DNA of 14,360 nt from the NCBI GenBank assembly GCA_030641505.1, contig DAOWHI010000026.1, positions 1 through 14,360 on the forward strand. Reading direction: 5' to 3'. Below are positions 1 through 7,055 of the stretch, piece by piece. A program made the position numbers and the translations under genes. The stretch comes from Gemmatimonadota bacterium (GTDB lineage Bacteria; Gemmatimonadota; Gemmatimonadetes; JACCXV01; JAHWKZ01). The notes under the pieces were generated by a model. That model searched no databases, was not told the origin of the DNA, and saw only the letters and a list, made by a program, of their open reading frames with translations. Position 1 is the stretch's first letter; each line of letters opens with the position of its first letter.

Positions 1-211
1 GTTGATTGAGCTGCTGGATCAAGTTGAGAACCTCGAACACGACTGGGGCCGGGTGATCGTAGACCCTGGCACGGGCCAGACGTCGAACCCCAAGTACTGG
101 GCCGGCGGTGATCTCGCTAATGGCGGGGCCGAAGTCGTGAATGCCGCCGCCGAGGGGAAGCGTGCCGCACATGGAATCGATACCTGGCTAAGGGGGAACG
201 GAGACGGATGA
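1..211 (+). CDS. preT: PreT-like flavoprotein (dihydropyrimidine dehydrogenase small subunit), C-terminal fragment
   Basis: This is the last 69 codons of a gene that enters from the left edge, in frame from base 2. The visible stretch contains the segment KYWAGGDLANGGAEVVNA followed by EGKRAAHGI. This is the FAD-binding C-terminal signature (AGGD, then a helix rich in Ala/Glu/Gly) of the GltD/PreT family of NAD(P)H-dependent flavoproteins. In the bacterial dihydropyrimidine dehydrogenase, PreT takes electrons from NAD(P)H and passes them to PreA. Its stop codon overlaps the preA start by four bases (ATGA, 208-211), so the two are almost certainly translationally coupled, which supports PreT over a stand-alone glutamate synthase subunit. 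The N-terminal Fe-S and NAD(P)H domains lie outside the window, so the exact subfamily cannot be checked. Confidence 0.75.
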   Translation, partial: LIELLDQVENLEHDWGRVIVDPGTGQTSNPKYWAGGDLANGGAEVVNAAAEGKRAAHGIDTWLRGNGDG

Positions 212-1503
212 TGATCCAGAAAAACGGACGTACTGGCGAGTCGATCGATCTGTCGATCGATTGTGCTGGGATCCGCTCGCCCAACCCCTTCTGGCTCGCC
301 AGCGGGCCCCCGGCCAACACAGCGGGTCAAGTGATGAAGGCGTTCGACATGGGTTGGGGCGGTGCGGTCTGGAAAACGCTAGGGGATCCGATTACCAACA
401 CTGCGTCTCGCTATGGCGCGATCCCATACCAGGGTCGAAACGTGGCTGGATTGAACAACATCGAGCTGATCACTGACCGCCCGCTCGACGTGAATCTCAA
501 AGAGATCGCAGAGGTCAAGAAGGAGTATCCGAACCATGCGGTGATCGTATCGCTGATGGTAGAAACCAAAGACGAGTGGCGAGACATCATAAAGCGAAGC
601 GAGGACACCGGGTGTGACGGATTCGAGCTCAACTTCGGTTGCCCGCACGGGATGTGTGAGCGCGGAATGGGGTCGGCAGTGGGGCAGGAGCCCAAGGTGC
701 TCGAGGAGATTACCGGTTGGGTGATGGAGTTCGCGTCGATTCCGGTGCTGGTAAAGCTGACGCCCAACGTCACCGATGTTCTGTACCCGGCGATGGCCGC
801 GCAACGGGGCGGTGCCGACGGCGTTTCGCTCGTCAACACGTTCAAGAGCGTCATCGGGATCGATCACGACACGCTTAGCCCGATCCCGTCCGTCGGTGGG
901 GAGGGGACGTCGGGTGGCTACTGCGGCCCGGCCGTCAAGCCGATCGCTCTCCATATGGTAACGCGACTCGGAAAGGCGCCCGAGTTCCATCTGCCGATCT
1001 CTGGGATCGGCGGCGTTCAGTCGTGGGAGGACGCGCTCGACTTCCTGCTTCTCGGCGCGTCATCGGTCCAGGTCTGCACCGCGGCGATGCATTACGGTTT
1101 CAAGATCGTCGACGACATGATCCTGGGGCTCGAAGAGTGGATGCGCGACAAGGGGTACTCGAAGATCGACGAGTTTGTCGGCAAGGCGCTTCCGAACTAC
1201 AAGGAGTGGGGCGACCTAAACCTCAACTTCAAGATCGTTGCCGATATCGATCCCGCGACGTGCATAGAGTGCCAGCTCTGCTACGCGGCATGTGAAGACG
1301 GCGCCCATCAGTGTATCGAGCTACCAAAGGGAACGCGTGTGCCAACGGTGATCGAAGAGGAGTGCGTGGGATGCAACCTCTGTCAGCTCGTTTGCCCTGT
1401 GGAAGGGTGCATCACGATGGTCGAGCGCGACACGGGTCTGCCGCGCGAGTCGTGGAACGAGCGGGTAGTAAAGGGAACCGCCGGCGCGGGCTCGCTGCAC
1501 TAA
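208..1503 (+). CDS. preA: PreA-like dihydropyrimidine dehydrogenase subunit with two 4Fe-4S clusters
   Basis: A 431-residue protein, the usual length for PreA. Residues about 12-310 form a dihydroorotate dehydrogenase-like FMN barrel with dihydropyrimidine dehydrogenase hallmarks: GLNNIELITD (81-90), the active-site loop NFGCPHGMCERGMG (142-155) with the expected catalytic Cys145, KLTPNVTD (183-190) and a VNTF segment at 209-212. The C-terminal region carries two ferredoxin motifs, C352/C355/C358/C362 and C386/C389/C392/C396, which would hold two 4Fe-4S clusters. In the known enzyme, electrons run from NAD(P)H through PreT flavin and these clusters to FMN, which reduces uracil or thymine to the dihydropyrimidine in the cytoplasm. 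The start at 208 overlaps the upstream stop; a second ATG follows directly at 211. The gene ends six bases before the convergent dehydrogenase gene. The substrate is inferred from family motifs; a related cyclic substrate is possible. Confidence 0.88.
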   Translation: MMIQKNGRTGESIDLSIDCAGIRSPNPFWLASGPPANTAGQVMKAFDMGWGGAVWKTLGDPITNTASRYGAIPYQGRNVAGLNNIELITDRPLDVNLKEIAEVKKEYPNHAVIVSLMVETKDEWRDIIKRSEDTGCDGFELNFGCPHGMCERGMGSAVGQEPKVLEEITGWVMEFASIPVLVKLTPNVTDVLYPAMAAQRGGADGVSLVNTFKSVIGIDHDTLSPIPSVGGEGTSGGYCGPAVKPIALHMVTRLGKAPEFHLPISGIGGVQSWEDALDFLLLGASSVQVCTAAMHYGFKIVDDMILGLEEWMRDKGYSKIDEFVGKALPNYKEWGDLNLNFKIVADIDPATCIECQLCYAACEDGAHQCIELPKGTRVPTVIEEECVGCNLCQLVCPVEGCITMVERDTGLPRESWNERVVKGTAGAGSLH

Positions 1504-1509
1504 CGCGGT

Positions 1510-2532
1510 TTAGGGGGTGACCACCCAGCGAATCCCCTCACCTTTGCGCATGTGGTCGAAGCCGTCGTTGATCTTCGACAGCGGCAGCGTCCCGCTGACG
1601 ATCGGATCGAGGTTCAGCCGGCCCTCACGCACAAGATCGATGATCTCCGGGTAGAGGCTGCTCCCGCAGCCCAAGCTGCCGACGACTTCCAGCTCGTAGA
1701 ACATGATTTTGGCCGCCGACAGGGGGACGTCATCGGGCGAGAACCCGATCACGCAAAGCCTCCCACCGCGACGCAACAAGTCAAAGCCGAGCCGGATGGT
1801 GTCCGGCTTCCCGATCGCCTCAAATGCGACATCGACTCCACCGTCGGTCAGTTTCTTCACATGCTTGTCGACTCGTTCCACCTGCCCGGGGTTGATCGCC
1901 TCTGTTGCTCCCAGGGTGCGCGCCAGCTCGAGCCGCTCGTCGCTTAGGTCGACGGCGATGACGTGACCACCGGCGAGGATCGCGCACTGGACGATGTTCA
2001 ACCCGATGCCGCCGCATCCGACGACGGCGACGGTGTCACCGGGCCGCACACGACCGCGGTCCTTGACTGCGTGGTAGGGTGTCGACACGGCATCTGCGAC
2101 CACACACACCTGCTCCAGCGAGAGCTCGTCAGGAACCGCGATGAGATCGCTTGCCGGGAGCGCGATCCGCTCGGCGTAGGCGCCGTCAATGTGATTACCG
2201 AGCATGATCATGCGGTCGCAAAGGCTCTCCCGTCCCTGGCGGCAGTACGCGCATCGCCCGCACGACAAGACCGCCGGGATCAAGACCCGGTCCCCGACCG
2301 TGAAGTCAGCGACGTCCTCGCCCACTTCTGCGATCGTGCCGGCCGGCTCGTGGCCGAGGATGATCGGAGGTGCCTTGAACGTCTTGACACCGTGATCGAG
2401 ATAATGGAGGTCGGTGTGGCAAAGGCCGCAGCCGGCGACCTCGATCAATACTTCGCCCGGCCCAGGTGAGGGGTCGGGCACCTCAGTAATCTCGAGCGGC
2501 TGACCCGTTCCGTGAAAGACGGCTGCCTTCAC
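1510..2532 (-). CDS. had: Zinc-dependent medium-chain dehydrogenase, probable 6-hydroxycyclohex-1-ene-1-carbonyl-CoA dehydrogenase
   Basis: A 340-residue medium-chain alcohol dehydrogenase. Visible motifs are the catalytic zinc site C38 (GLCHTD), H61-E62 (LGHE) and a likely third ligand D147 in VVADAVSTPYHA; the structural zinc cysteines C91, C94, C97 and C105; and the NAD-binding loop VGCGGIG (171-177). In benzoyl-CoA degradation, Had oxidises 6-hydroxycyclohex-1-ene-1-carbonyl-CoA to the 6-oxo compound with NAD+. Context drives the specific call: it is the last gene of the operon holding the reductase, dch and oah. The segments GCGLCHTDL, a GV-T stretch before LGHE, and Asp rather than Cys in the DAVSTPY position agree with my memory of Had proteins. 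The start is GTG, preceded by a GGAAGG-type ribosome site, four bases after the upstream stop. A general alcohol dehydrogenase cannot be excluded from motifs alone. Confidence 0.75.
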   Translation of the reverse strand: MKAAVFHGTGQPLEITEVPDPSPGPGEVLIEVAGCGLCHTDLHYLDHGVKTFKAPPIILGHEPAGTIAEVGEDVADFTVGDRVLIPAVLSCGRCAYCRQGRESLCDRMIMLGNHIDGAYAERIALPASDLIAVPDELSLEQVCVVADAVSTPYHAVKDRGRVRPGDTVAVVGCGGIGLNIVQCAILAGGHVIAVDLSDERLELARTLGATEAINPGQVERVDKHVKKLTDGGVDVAFEAIGKPDTIRLGFDLLRRGGRLCVIGFSPDDVPLSAAKIMFYELEVVGSLGCGSSLYPEIIDLVREGRLNLDPIVSGTLPLSKINDGFDHMRKGEGIRWVVTP

Positions 2533-2536
2533 AAGA

Positions 2537-2872
2537 TCACTCGCCTTCCTGGCGCTTATCGCGCGTGTAGATAGTCACGAACTGACTCTCGACAACGACC
2601 CGGCAGCCCTGACAGTCATCAAGCAGTTCCTGGGGCTTCACGGGGTCGGCACACACTTCGTATCCGAGCTCTCGATACAGTTCTGACATTTCCTTACAAC
2701 GGGTCGCGTCGGTGATGAAGCGGCGCTGCCAGCCGGCGGCCACGCGGGCCGGATCGGGCTGCAATTGAGCGTCGGTGAGCACTCGTCGCGCTTCTCGTTG
2801 CACCAGCATGGAAAGAGGTCTGATCGCGTCTCGAGGCTTGCCCTTGGTGAGGTCGGAATTCGAATCGGACAT
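2537..2872 (-). CDS. Unknown 111-residue cysteine-containing protein inside the aryl-CoA operon
   Basis: I do not recognise this gene. It encodes a small soluble protein with no signal peptide or membrane segment. The N-terminal part (about 10-45) is charged and probably helical. The C-terminal half holds four cysteines, C59, C74, C87 and C90, the last two in the segment DDCQGCRVVVESQF, then a short beta-like stretch ending FVTIYTR (98-104). The cysteine spacing could bind zinc or an Fe-S cluster, but that is inference. It lies between bcrA (12-bp gap) and had (4-bp gap) on the same strand, so it is very probably co-expressed with the reductase. Possible jobs are assembly, stability or electron transfer for the reductase. 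It is not a ferredoxin, since it lacks a CxxCxxC run. A weak AAGG ribosome site precedes the ATG. Confidence 0.62.
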   Translation of the reverse strand: MSDSNSDLTKGKPRDAIRPLSMLVQREARRVLTDAQLQPDPARVAAGWQRRFITDATRCKEMSELYRELGYEVCADPVKPQELLDDCQGCRVVVESQFVTIYTRDKRQEGE

Positions 2873-2884
2873 CGGTTGGCCTTG

Positions 2885-3718
2885 CTACCTGCTGACCGCC
2901 TGGAACTCAGCGCCGGCGCCGGAATCGGCGAGCTTCTTGAGCCGACGTTGGCCGAGCAGCGCCGCTCCAAACGCCGACGTGTACTGCACGAGATCACCGA
3001 GCGGCACGTTGACGTCCGACTCGAGCTTCTCGCGGATGACGTCCACCATGCGACGAAAGCGCAGGATGCCTCCAATCAAGGTGAATTCGGGCTCCATTCG
3101 GACGCGCTTCATGAGCTGCAACGATCGGTCGACCAGCGAAACGACGGCGCCGTGCATGATGTCAGCGGGATCCATCCCCTCGGACAAATGGTTTATGACC
3201 TCGGATTCGGCGAACACCGCGCACACGCCGGAGATCGGTACCGGCTCCTTGGATGTCTCCACCAGCGGGCCGATCTCCTGTGTTTCGTACCCCATGTAAC
3301 GAGCGGTCTTTTCAAGGAAGGCGCCTGTTCCCGCGGCACACTTGTCGTTCAGGCGGAACGACTTGACCTTCGCGTCGTCGCTCAGACGGGTAGCCTTCAT
3401 CGTCTGGCCACCGACGTCGAGTATCGTCTGGGTGTTGGGGAAGAGGAACGAAGCACCACGTGCGGCGGCCGTCAGGTCCGTCACTTGGACATCGCTGATT
3501 TGAGCCTGGTGACGCCCGAATCCCGTCGCGATCACGTACGAAATGTCAGCCGTCGTAAGTCCCGCCTGATCGGCGCTCTTCTCGTAGGCTCGTTCGGCGA
3601 CCTCGGTCAGCTTGAACCCCGTCGGTTCCATGACGCGACCGACGATCTCGTTCCTATCGTTCAAGATGACGGCTTTGGTGTAGGTCGATCCGATGTCGAT
3701 GCCTGCCGTATAGATCAT
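2885..3718 (-). CDS. bcrA: Class I benzoyl-CoA reductase ATPase subunit, alpha-like (BcrA/BzdQ type)
   Basis: A 277-residue protein of the BadF/BadG/BcrA/BcrD ATPase family (ASKHA fold). It has the first phosphate loop GIDIGSTYTKAV (6-17), a second loop DVGGQTMKA (101-109), NDKCAAGTGAFLE (124-136) with Cys127 and SGVCAVFAESEV (163-174) with Cys166. In this family the two cysteines, with those of the partner ATPase subunit, hold the 4Fe-4S cluster at the dimer interface. ATP hydrolysis here drives electrons one at a time into the catalytic subunits at very low potential. I chose the ATG at 3718, which overlaps the bcrD stop by four bases (ATGA). An in-frame opening continues upstream to 4039 but only runs through bcrD in another frame. 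At 277 residues it is far shorter than Thauera BcrA (about 440, from memory), which points to the Bzd type. The alpha/delta assignment to the two ATPase genes is tentative. Confidence 0.85.
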   Translation of the reverse strand: MIYTAGIDIGSTYTKAVILNDRNEIVGRVMEPTGFKLTEVAERAYEKSADQAGLTTADISYVIATGFGRHQAQISDVQVTDLTAAARGASFLFPNTQTILDVGGQTMKATRLSDDAKVKSFRLNDKCAAGTGAFLEKTARYMGYETQEIGPLVETSKEPVPISGVCAVFAESEVINHLSEGMDPADIMHGAVVSLVDRSLQLMKRVRMEPEFTLIGGILRFRRMVDVIREKLESDVNVPLGDLVQYTSAFGAALLGQRRLKKLADSGAGAEFQAVSR

Positions 3719-4533
3719 GGCACGTGTTCCATCGAGCTCGCCGGTGCACGACTGGCCAGGATGTGGTCGAGCGCGAAAAGCGCCGCTCCCATGGCACCCA
3801 TGAAGTGCGACTCTTCGCTCACGTTCACGGGGACACCCAACCGTTCGTTGAGCGTCTCGATCATGGCTACGTTTCGCGCCACCCCGCCAGTGAACGTGAC
3901 TTCTTCCTCGATCCCCACTCGGCGCAACAAGCCAACCGAACGCGCCCCGATCGATTGGTGCACGCCCAGCAGAATGTCCTCGATCTTCTTGCCCTTTCCG
4001 AGCCACGATAGCACCTCGGACTCGGCGAACACCGTGCACGTGGTACTGATCTTCACTGCCCGCTCGCCGCCGAGCGCTGTCGGGCCCAGCTCGTCAAGCG
4101 GGATGTCGAGCGCGGCCGAGGCGGCACCAAGAAACCGTCCGGTGCCGGCGGCGCATTTGTCGTTCATACAGAAGTCGAGGATCTCGCCGGTTTCAGCGAC
4201 CCGGATCGCCTTGGTATCCTGGCCTCCCATGTCGACGACGGTACGGGTACCGGGGAACATGTGAACCGCACCCCGTCCGTGGCAGCTGATTTCAGTCACC
4301 TGCGTGTTGCCAAACGTCACTTTGTAGCGGCCGTACCCCGTTCCAACGATGAACCCAACTTGCTCCTCGAGGAGATCTCCATCGCGGAGCGCTTCCTGGA
4401 ATGCGGTTTCGGCCGCCCGTGTAACGTTGGCACCGGTATCCATCAGCGAGCGGCCGACGATGCGCCCAGCCTCATCGATGATCACGGCCTTCGTCTGAGT
4501 GGAACCGACGTCAACTCCAGCTGCGTATGCCAT
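3715..4533 (-). CDS. bcrD: Class I benzoyl-CoA reductase ATPase subunit, delta-like (BcrD/BzdP type)
   Basis: A 272-residue ATPase-family protein, paralogous to its downstream neighbour. Motifs are GVDVGSTQTKAV (6-17), GTGYGRYKV (64-72), DMGGQDTKAI (101-110), NDKCAAGTGRFL (124-135) with Cys127, TTCTVFAESEV (164-174) with Cys166, and FTGGVARNVAM (214-224). Its length matches BcrD (about 280) and the HgdC-type activators. The presence of two different ATPase genes beside two catalytic subunits marks a benzoyl-CoA reductase: 2-hydroxyacyl-CoA dehydratases use a single homodimeric activator. An AGAGG ribosome site lies about six bases before the ATG, and the gene starts 17 bp after the bcrB stop. 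The protein should act in the cytoplasm as a heterodimer with the alpha-like subunit. Confidence 0.85.
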   Translation of the reverse strand: MAYAAGVDVGSTQTKAVIIDEAGRIVGRSLMDTGANVTRAAETAFQEALRDGDLLEEQVGFIVGTGYGRYKVTFGNTQVTEISCHGRGAVHMFPGTRTVVDMGGQDTKAIRVAETGEILDFCMNDKCAAGTGRFLGAASAALDIPLDELGPTALGGERAVKISTTCTVFAESEVLSWLGKGKKIEDILLGVHQSIGARSVGLLRRVGIEEEVTFTGGVARNVAMIETLNERLGVPVNVSEESHFMGAMGAALFALDHILASRAPASSMEHVP

Positions 4534-4550
4534 CCAAACCTCTGCTTCGG

Positions 4551-5861
4551 CTAAAGAGTTTCGCCGTGCTCAATGGACGCCCGCTTCCTGCGAGTCGCCA
4601 GTCCTTCGAAGAAGGCATCGATCCGGTTCTTGAGCTGTGCTTCAGAGACGACGCGTCGATCCATCATGTCCGACTCGAGAAACAGGCTGGCGGTGTCTCG
4701 GTTCTCCATGAGTGCCCGCCGGTTGTCAGCCAGCCCCGTCGAGACCGTCCGGCAGCTCTTGATTGGGTGGAACACGACGCCGTCCGCTTGGTAGTCGTCG
4801 ATCATCTCGCTGAGAACTAAGTCCTGGAAGAACATGCTGTCCATCGCGTTGCGTACGCTGACCAACACTCCCTCCGCCAAGCTGTCCAGCGGCTGCTCGA
4901 GATCGTATTGAAAGCCGAGGTTCGAGCCGCCGGACGCAAACCACAGGTAGGTCGAATTGACGAACGTCCCACCCCACTCGGAGAACAACTCATTGAATCG
5001 GCGGAAAATCGGGTAGCACGGAACGCCCACGAAGAGCAATCGGTACTGCTCATCCGATAGCGTTCCGATTCCGTTGGTGGCCTTGTACTCCATCTCGTCG
5101 GCCAGATCTGTGAAGTAGGTTGCGCCGGCTTCCGTGCCGCGGAACCCGTTGGCGACACCCAGGTAGATCGTGCCGTCAGTCAGGGCGTTGAAGACCGCCG
5201 GACAGGCCTGGTTCAGCTCCAGAATCCTCTTCCACGATCGGTTCATGGTGTTCGCGTGGCCCATCGTTTCACGCAGTCGGTCGATGTCGAACCGGATCCC
5301 GGTCTGCTCCTCGCACAGGGCGATCAACTCTTTGATCTGATCGGCGACGTATTGACGATCGGTCTCGAAATCGGGATCACCCGGCCACGTCTGTGCGCCG
5401 GCGGCCCGGGTGCCAGGAATGTCCAACGTGAAGACCGGGGTGCCGTGCATTCGCTCCCAAATCTCGGCCCACTTGATGTACGTATTGCAGGCGTTGGTAC
5501 AGATCGCGATGGCGGGCTTCGGGATTCGTCCCATTGGGTGCTCGCCGCCACGGAGCTGGACCGCGACGTCGGCCTTGACGTAGCCGCAGATGTCGGGCGA
5601 ATAGCCGTAGTCTTCGGCTTCGCTGAGGTACTCGTGGGCGACGCGTCGAACGGCCGTCTGAAGGGAGTTGATCTCGGGAAAGACGATCGGGAGATCGAAC
5701 ACACGCAGCAGCTCCGTCAGGCTACCCATAACGAATACGTACGCCGCGCCGGTGCCGTTCTCGGCGACCTGATCCAGCTCCTCGAACCATTCGCGAAACA
5801 GTTGCGCGCCATCTTGATTGCCGCGCCCTACGATCGAAGTGTCGGTGGCCATCTGGGACAT
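4551..5861 (-). CDS. bcrB: Class I benzoyl-CoA reductase catalytic subunit, beta-like (BcrB/BzdO type)
   Basis: A 436-residue member of the HgdB/BcrB/BcrC family (2-hydroxyglutaryl-CoA dehydratase D-component), close to the length of known BcrB. Likely Fe-S ligands are among C92 (DICGYVK), C121 and C125 (ICTNACNTYIKW) and C370 (IKSCRTVSTG). The aryl-CoA is thought to be bound between this subunit and the gamma subunit, where electrons from the ATPase subunits reduce the ring to a cyclic diene. Other recognisable stretches are LDIPGTRAAG (146-155), GVPCYPIFRRFNELF (279-293) and VVFHPIKSCR (362-371). A GAGGA ribosome site sits before the ATG at 5861; an alternative ATG three codons in is possible. 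The gene starts 12 bp after the bcrC stop. Confidence 0.87.
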   Translation of the reverse strand: MSQMATDTSIVGRGNQDGAQLFREWFEELDQVAENGTGAAYVFVMGSLTELLRVFDLPIVFPEINSLQTAVRRVAHEYLSEAEDYGYSPDICGYVKADVAVQLRGGEHPMGRIPKPAIAICTNACNTYIKWAEIWERMHGTPVFTLDIPGTRAAGAQTWPGDPDFETDRQYVADQIKELIALCEEQTGIRFDIDRLRETMGHANTMNRSWKRILELNQACPAVFNALTDGTIYLGVANGFRGTEAGATYFTDLADEMEYKATNGIGTLSDEQYRLLFVGVPCYPIFRRFNELFSEWGGTFVNSTYLWFASGGSNLGFQYDLEQPLDSLAEGVLVSVRNAMDSMFFQDLVLSEMIDDYQADGVVFHPIKSCRTVSTGLADNRRALMENRDTASLFLESDMMDRRVVSEAQLKNRIDAFFEGLATRRKRASIEHGETL

Positions 5862-5873
5862 GAGGATCCTCGT

Positions 5874-7055
5874 CTAGTCGAACAGAAGGTTTTCCAGGAA
5901 TGTCTCGAGCTGGATCTCCAGGCTGTCAAAACTCGTCATGCTCTCCTCGAACTCGCTGACGAAGTACGGAATGTTCTCTCGATCCAGGGTTCGCACGTAT
6001 GCGACCTGCTCTTCGAGGCCGGGTTCGCACATCTTGGCGGCCATGACGATCGCCGCCTCGGCGTCAGCGTCTTTGATGCGCTTTAGAAGCATGTCTTCCT
6101 TTGGTTTGCGAAGATCGTGCTGGACCGGGCTGTGAGAGGATTTCTCGATATAGCAATCGGCCAGGTTGAGGAGTGGATCACCGTCCAGCGGAACATCCTC
6201 TGTCAGCCAGCGCAGGCCGATGAGCAGATCATCGTCGACGACGTAACACGATCTAGCGATGGTGCGTACCAGGTCGAGTGGGAGTTGCTCGCAGAACCCA
6301 CCTTCGATCACGACCCGGATTCGATCTCGCGGGTGGGCTTCGCGCTCTTCGATGAGCGGCAGCAACGCGTGCAGCAAGGCGTTGTGCTCCTCTCGCGGCA
6401 AGAGCCCTCCTAGCGCGACGAGGACGTACGCTTCATCTGCGGATAGAAGCCACGGCTTCTCGCGCTTGATCGCGTAGAGCGCCCGCAGCAAAGCCCGATT
6501 CTCGTTGAACACTGCGATCGATTGACGCAGATCGTCGTCTGTAACGCGTCGGCCGGCGATCGCCTCGATCTCACGCCTGAGCCGATCGTACTCGGCGCGC
6601 AGATATGCGACGGCATGGTTCGAGTTGGCGTTCTGTGGTAGGTACAGGATCTGACACGTATACGGGAAGTTGCGTCCCCAGATCCCGGCCAGGTTTCTAG
6701 CCGCGTCGCAAATTGGGTGGGTGACGAACATGTCGAGCTCGACGCGTTGACTCAGCGCCAGCTCGAGCGACGTCTTGATGATCGAGCACAGGTAGGAGCC
6801 GAACCGAGAGTCGGCCTGCGCCGGCTCGACCGGTGCGCCTCGGACCTTGAAGGGCAGCATTCCGGCGGCGTGGGCGATCTCTTCAGGGAAGTAAACCTGA
6901 AAGTGGCCGATCACTTTTCCGCCGTTCTCACGCCACTGGCGCACGGTCGGGAAATCGGTGTCCTCGAGCAGCTCCTCACATGCCTGCAGAACTTCATCGA
7001 GAGGGCGACCGACCCAGTCTGGGAGAACGGTTGGCGAACTGCTCGAGCCGATCAT
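5874..7055 (-). CDS. bcrC: Class I benzoyl-CoA reductase catalytic subunit, gamma-like (BcrC/BzdN type)
   Basis: A 393-residue catalytic subunit and the clearest family match in the operon. It has YFPEEIAHAAGMLP (55-68), ADSRFGSYLCSIIKTSLE (81-98, Cys90), FVTHPICDAARNLAGIWGR (110-128, Cys116), EEHNALL (222-228), EGGFCEQLPLDL (251-262), VDDDLLIGLRW (273-283) and AAKMCEPGLEEQVAYV (339-354, Cys343). Cys90, Cys116 and Cys343 are the expected Fe-S ligands. The C-terminus IPYFVSEFEESMTSFDSLE and the final ENLLFD also fit BcrC from memory. I prefer the ATG at 7055, which overlaps the dch stop by four bases (ATGA) like other junctions in this operon. A GTG at 7067 would add four residues. The exact aryl-CoA (benzoyl, methylbenzoyl or another) cannot be read from the sequence. 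Confidence 0.92.
   Translation of the reverse strand: MIGSSSSPTVLPDWVGRPLDEVLQACEELLEDTDFPTVRQWRENGGKVIGHFQVYFPEEIAHAAGMLPFKVRGAPVEPAQADSRFGSYLCSIIKTSLELALSQRVELDMFVTHPICDAARNLAGIWGRNFPYTCQILYLPQNANSNHAVAYLRAEYDRLRREIEAIAGRRVTDDDLRQSIAVFNENRALLRALYAIKREKPWLLSADEAYVLVALGGLLPREEHNALLHALLPLIEEREAHPRDRIRVVIEGGFCEQLPLDLVRTIARSCYVVDDDLLIGLRWLTEDVPLDGDPLLNLADCYIEKSSHSPVQHDLRKPKEDMLLKRIKDADAEAAIVMAAKMCEPGLEEQVAYVRTLDRENIPYFVSEFEESMTSFDSLEIQLETFLENLLFD

Noticed and set aside
241..261. Perfect 9-bp direct repeat TCGATCGAT separated by CTG
   Set aside because: It lies inside preA, encodes the normal N-terminal stretch SIDLSID, and is too short to suggest a mobile or recombination element.
2885..4039. 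N-terminally extended version of the alpha-like ATPase subunit
   Set aside because: The extension only reads through bcrD in another frame and is basic and featureless. The ATG at 3718 gives the standard ASKHA N-terminus and a 4-bp overlap with the upstream stop.
2765..4264. Long + strand open frame (499 codons) antisense to bcrA and bcrD
   Set aside because: It lies opposite genes with clear family motifs, has no recognisable domain, and is explained by codon bias in GC-rich DNA.
3715..7055. 2-hydroxyacyl-CoA dehydratase (HgdABC type) instead of an aryl-CoA reductase
   Set aside because: Two different ATPase subunits, a strong BcrC-like gamma subunit and the Dch-Had-Oah set point to a benzoyl-CoA reductase. 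Dehydratases use one activator and lack those neighbours.
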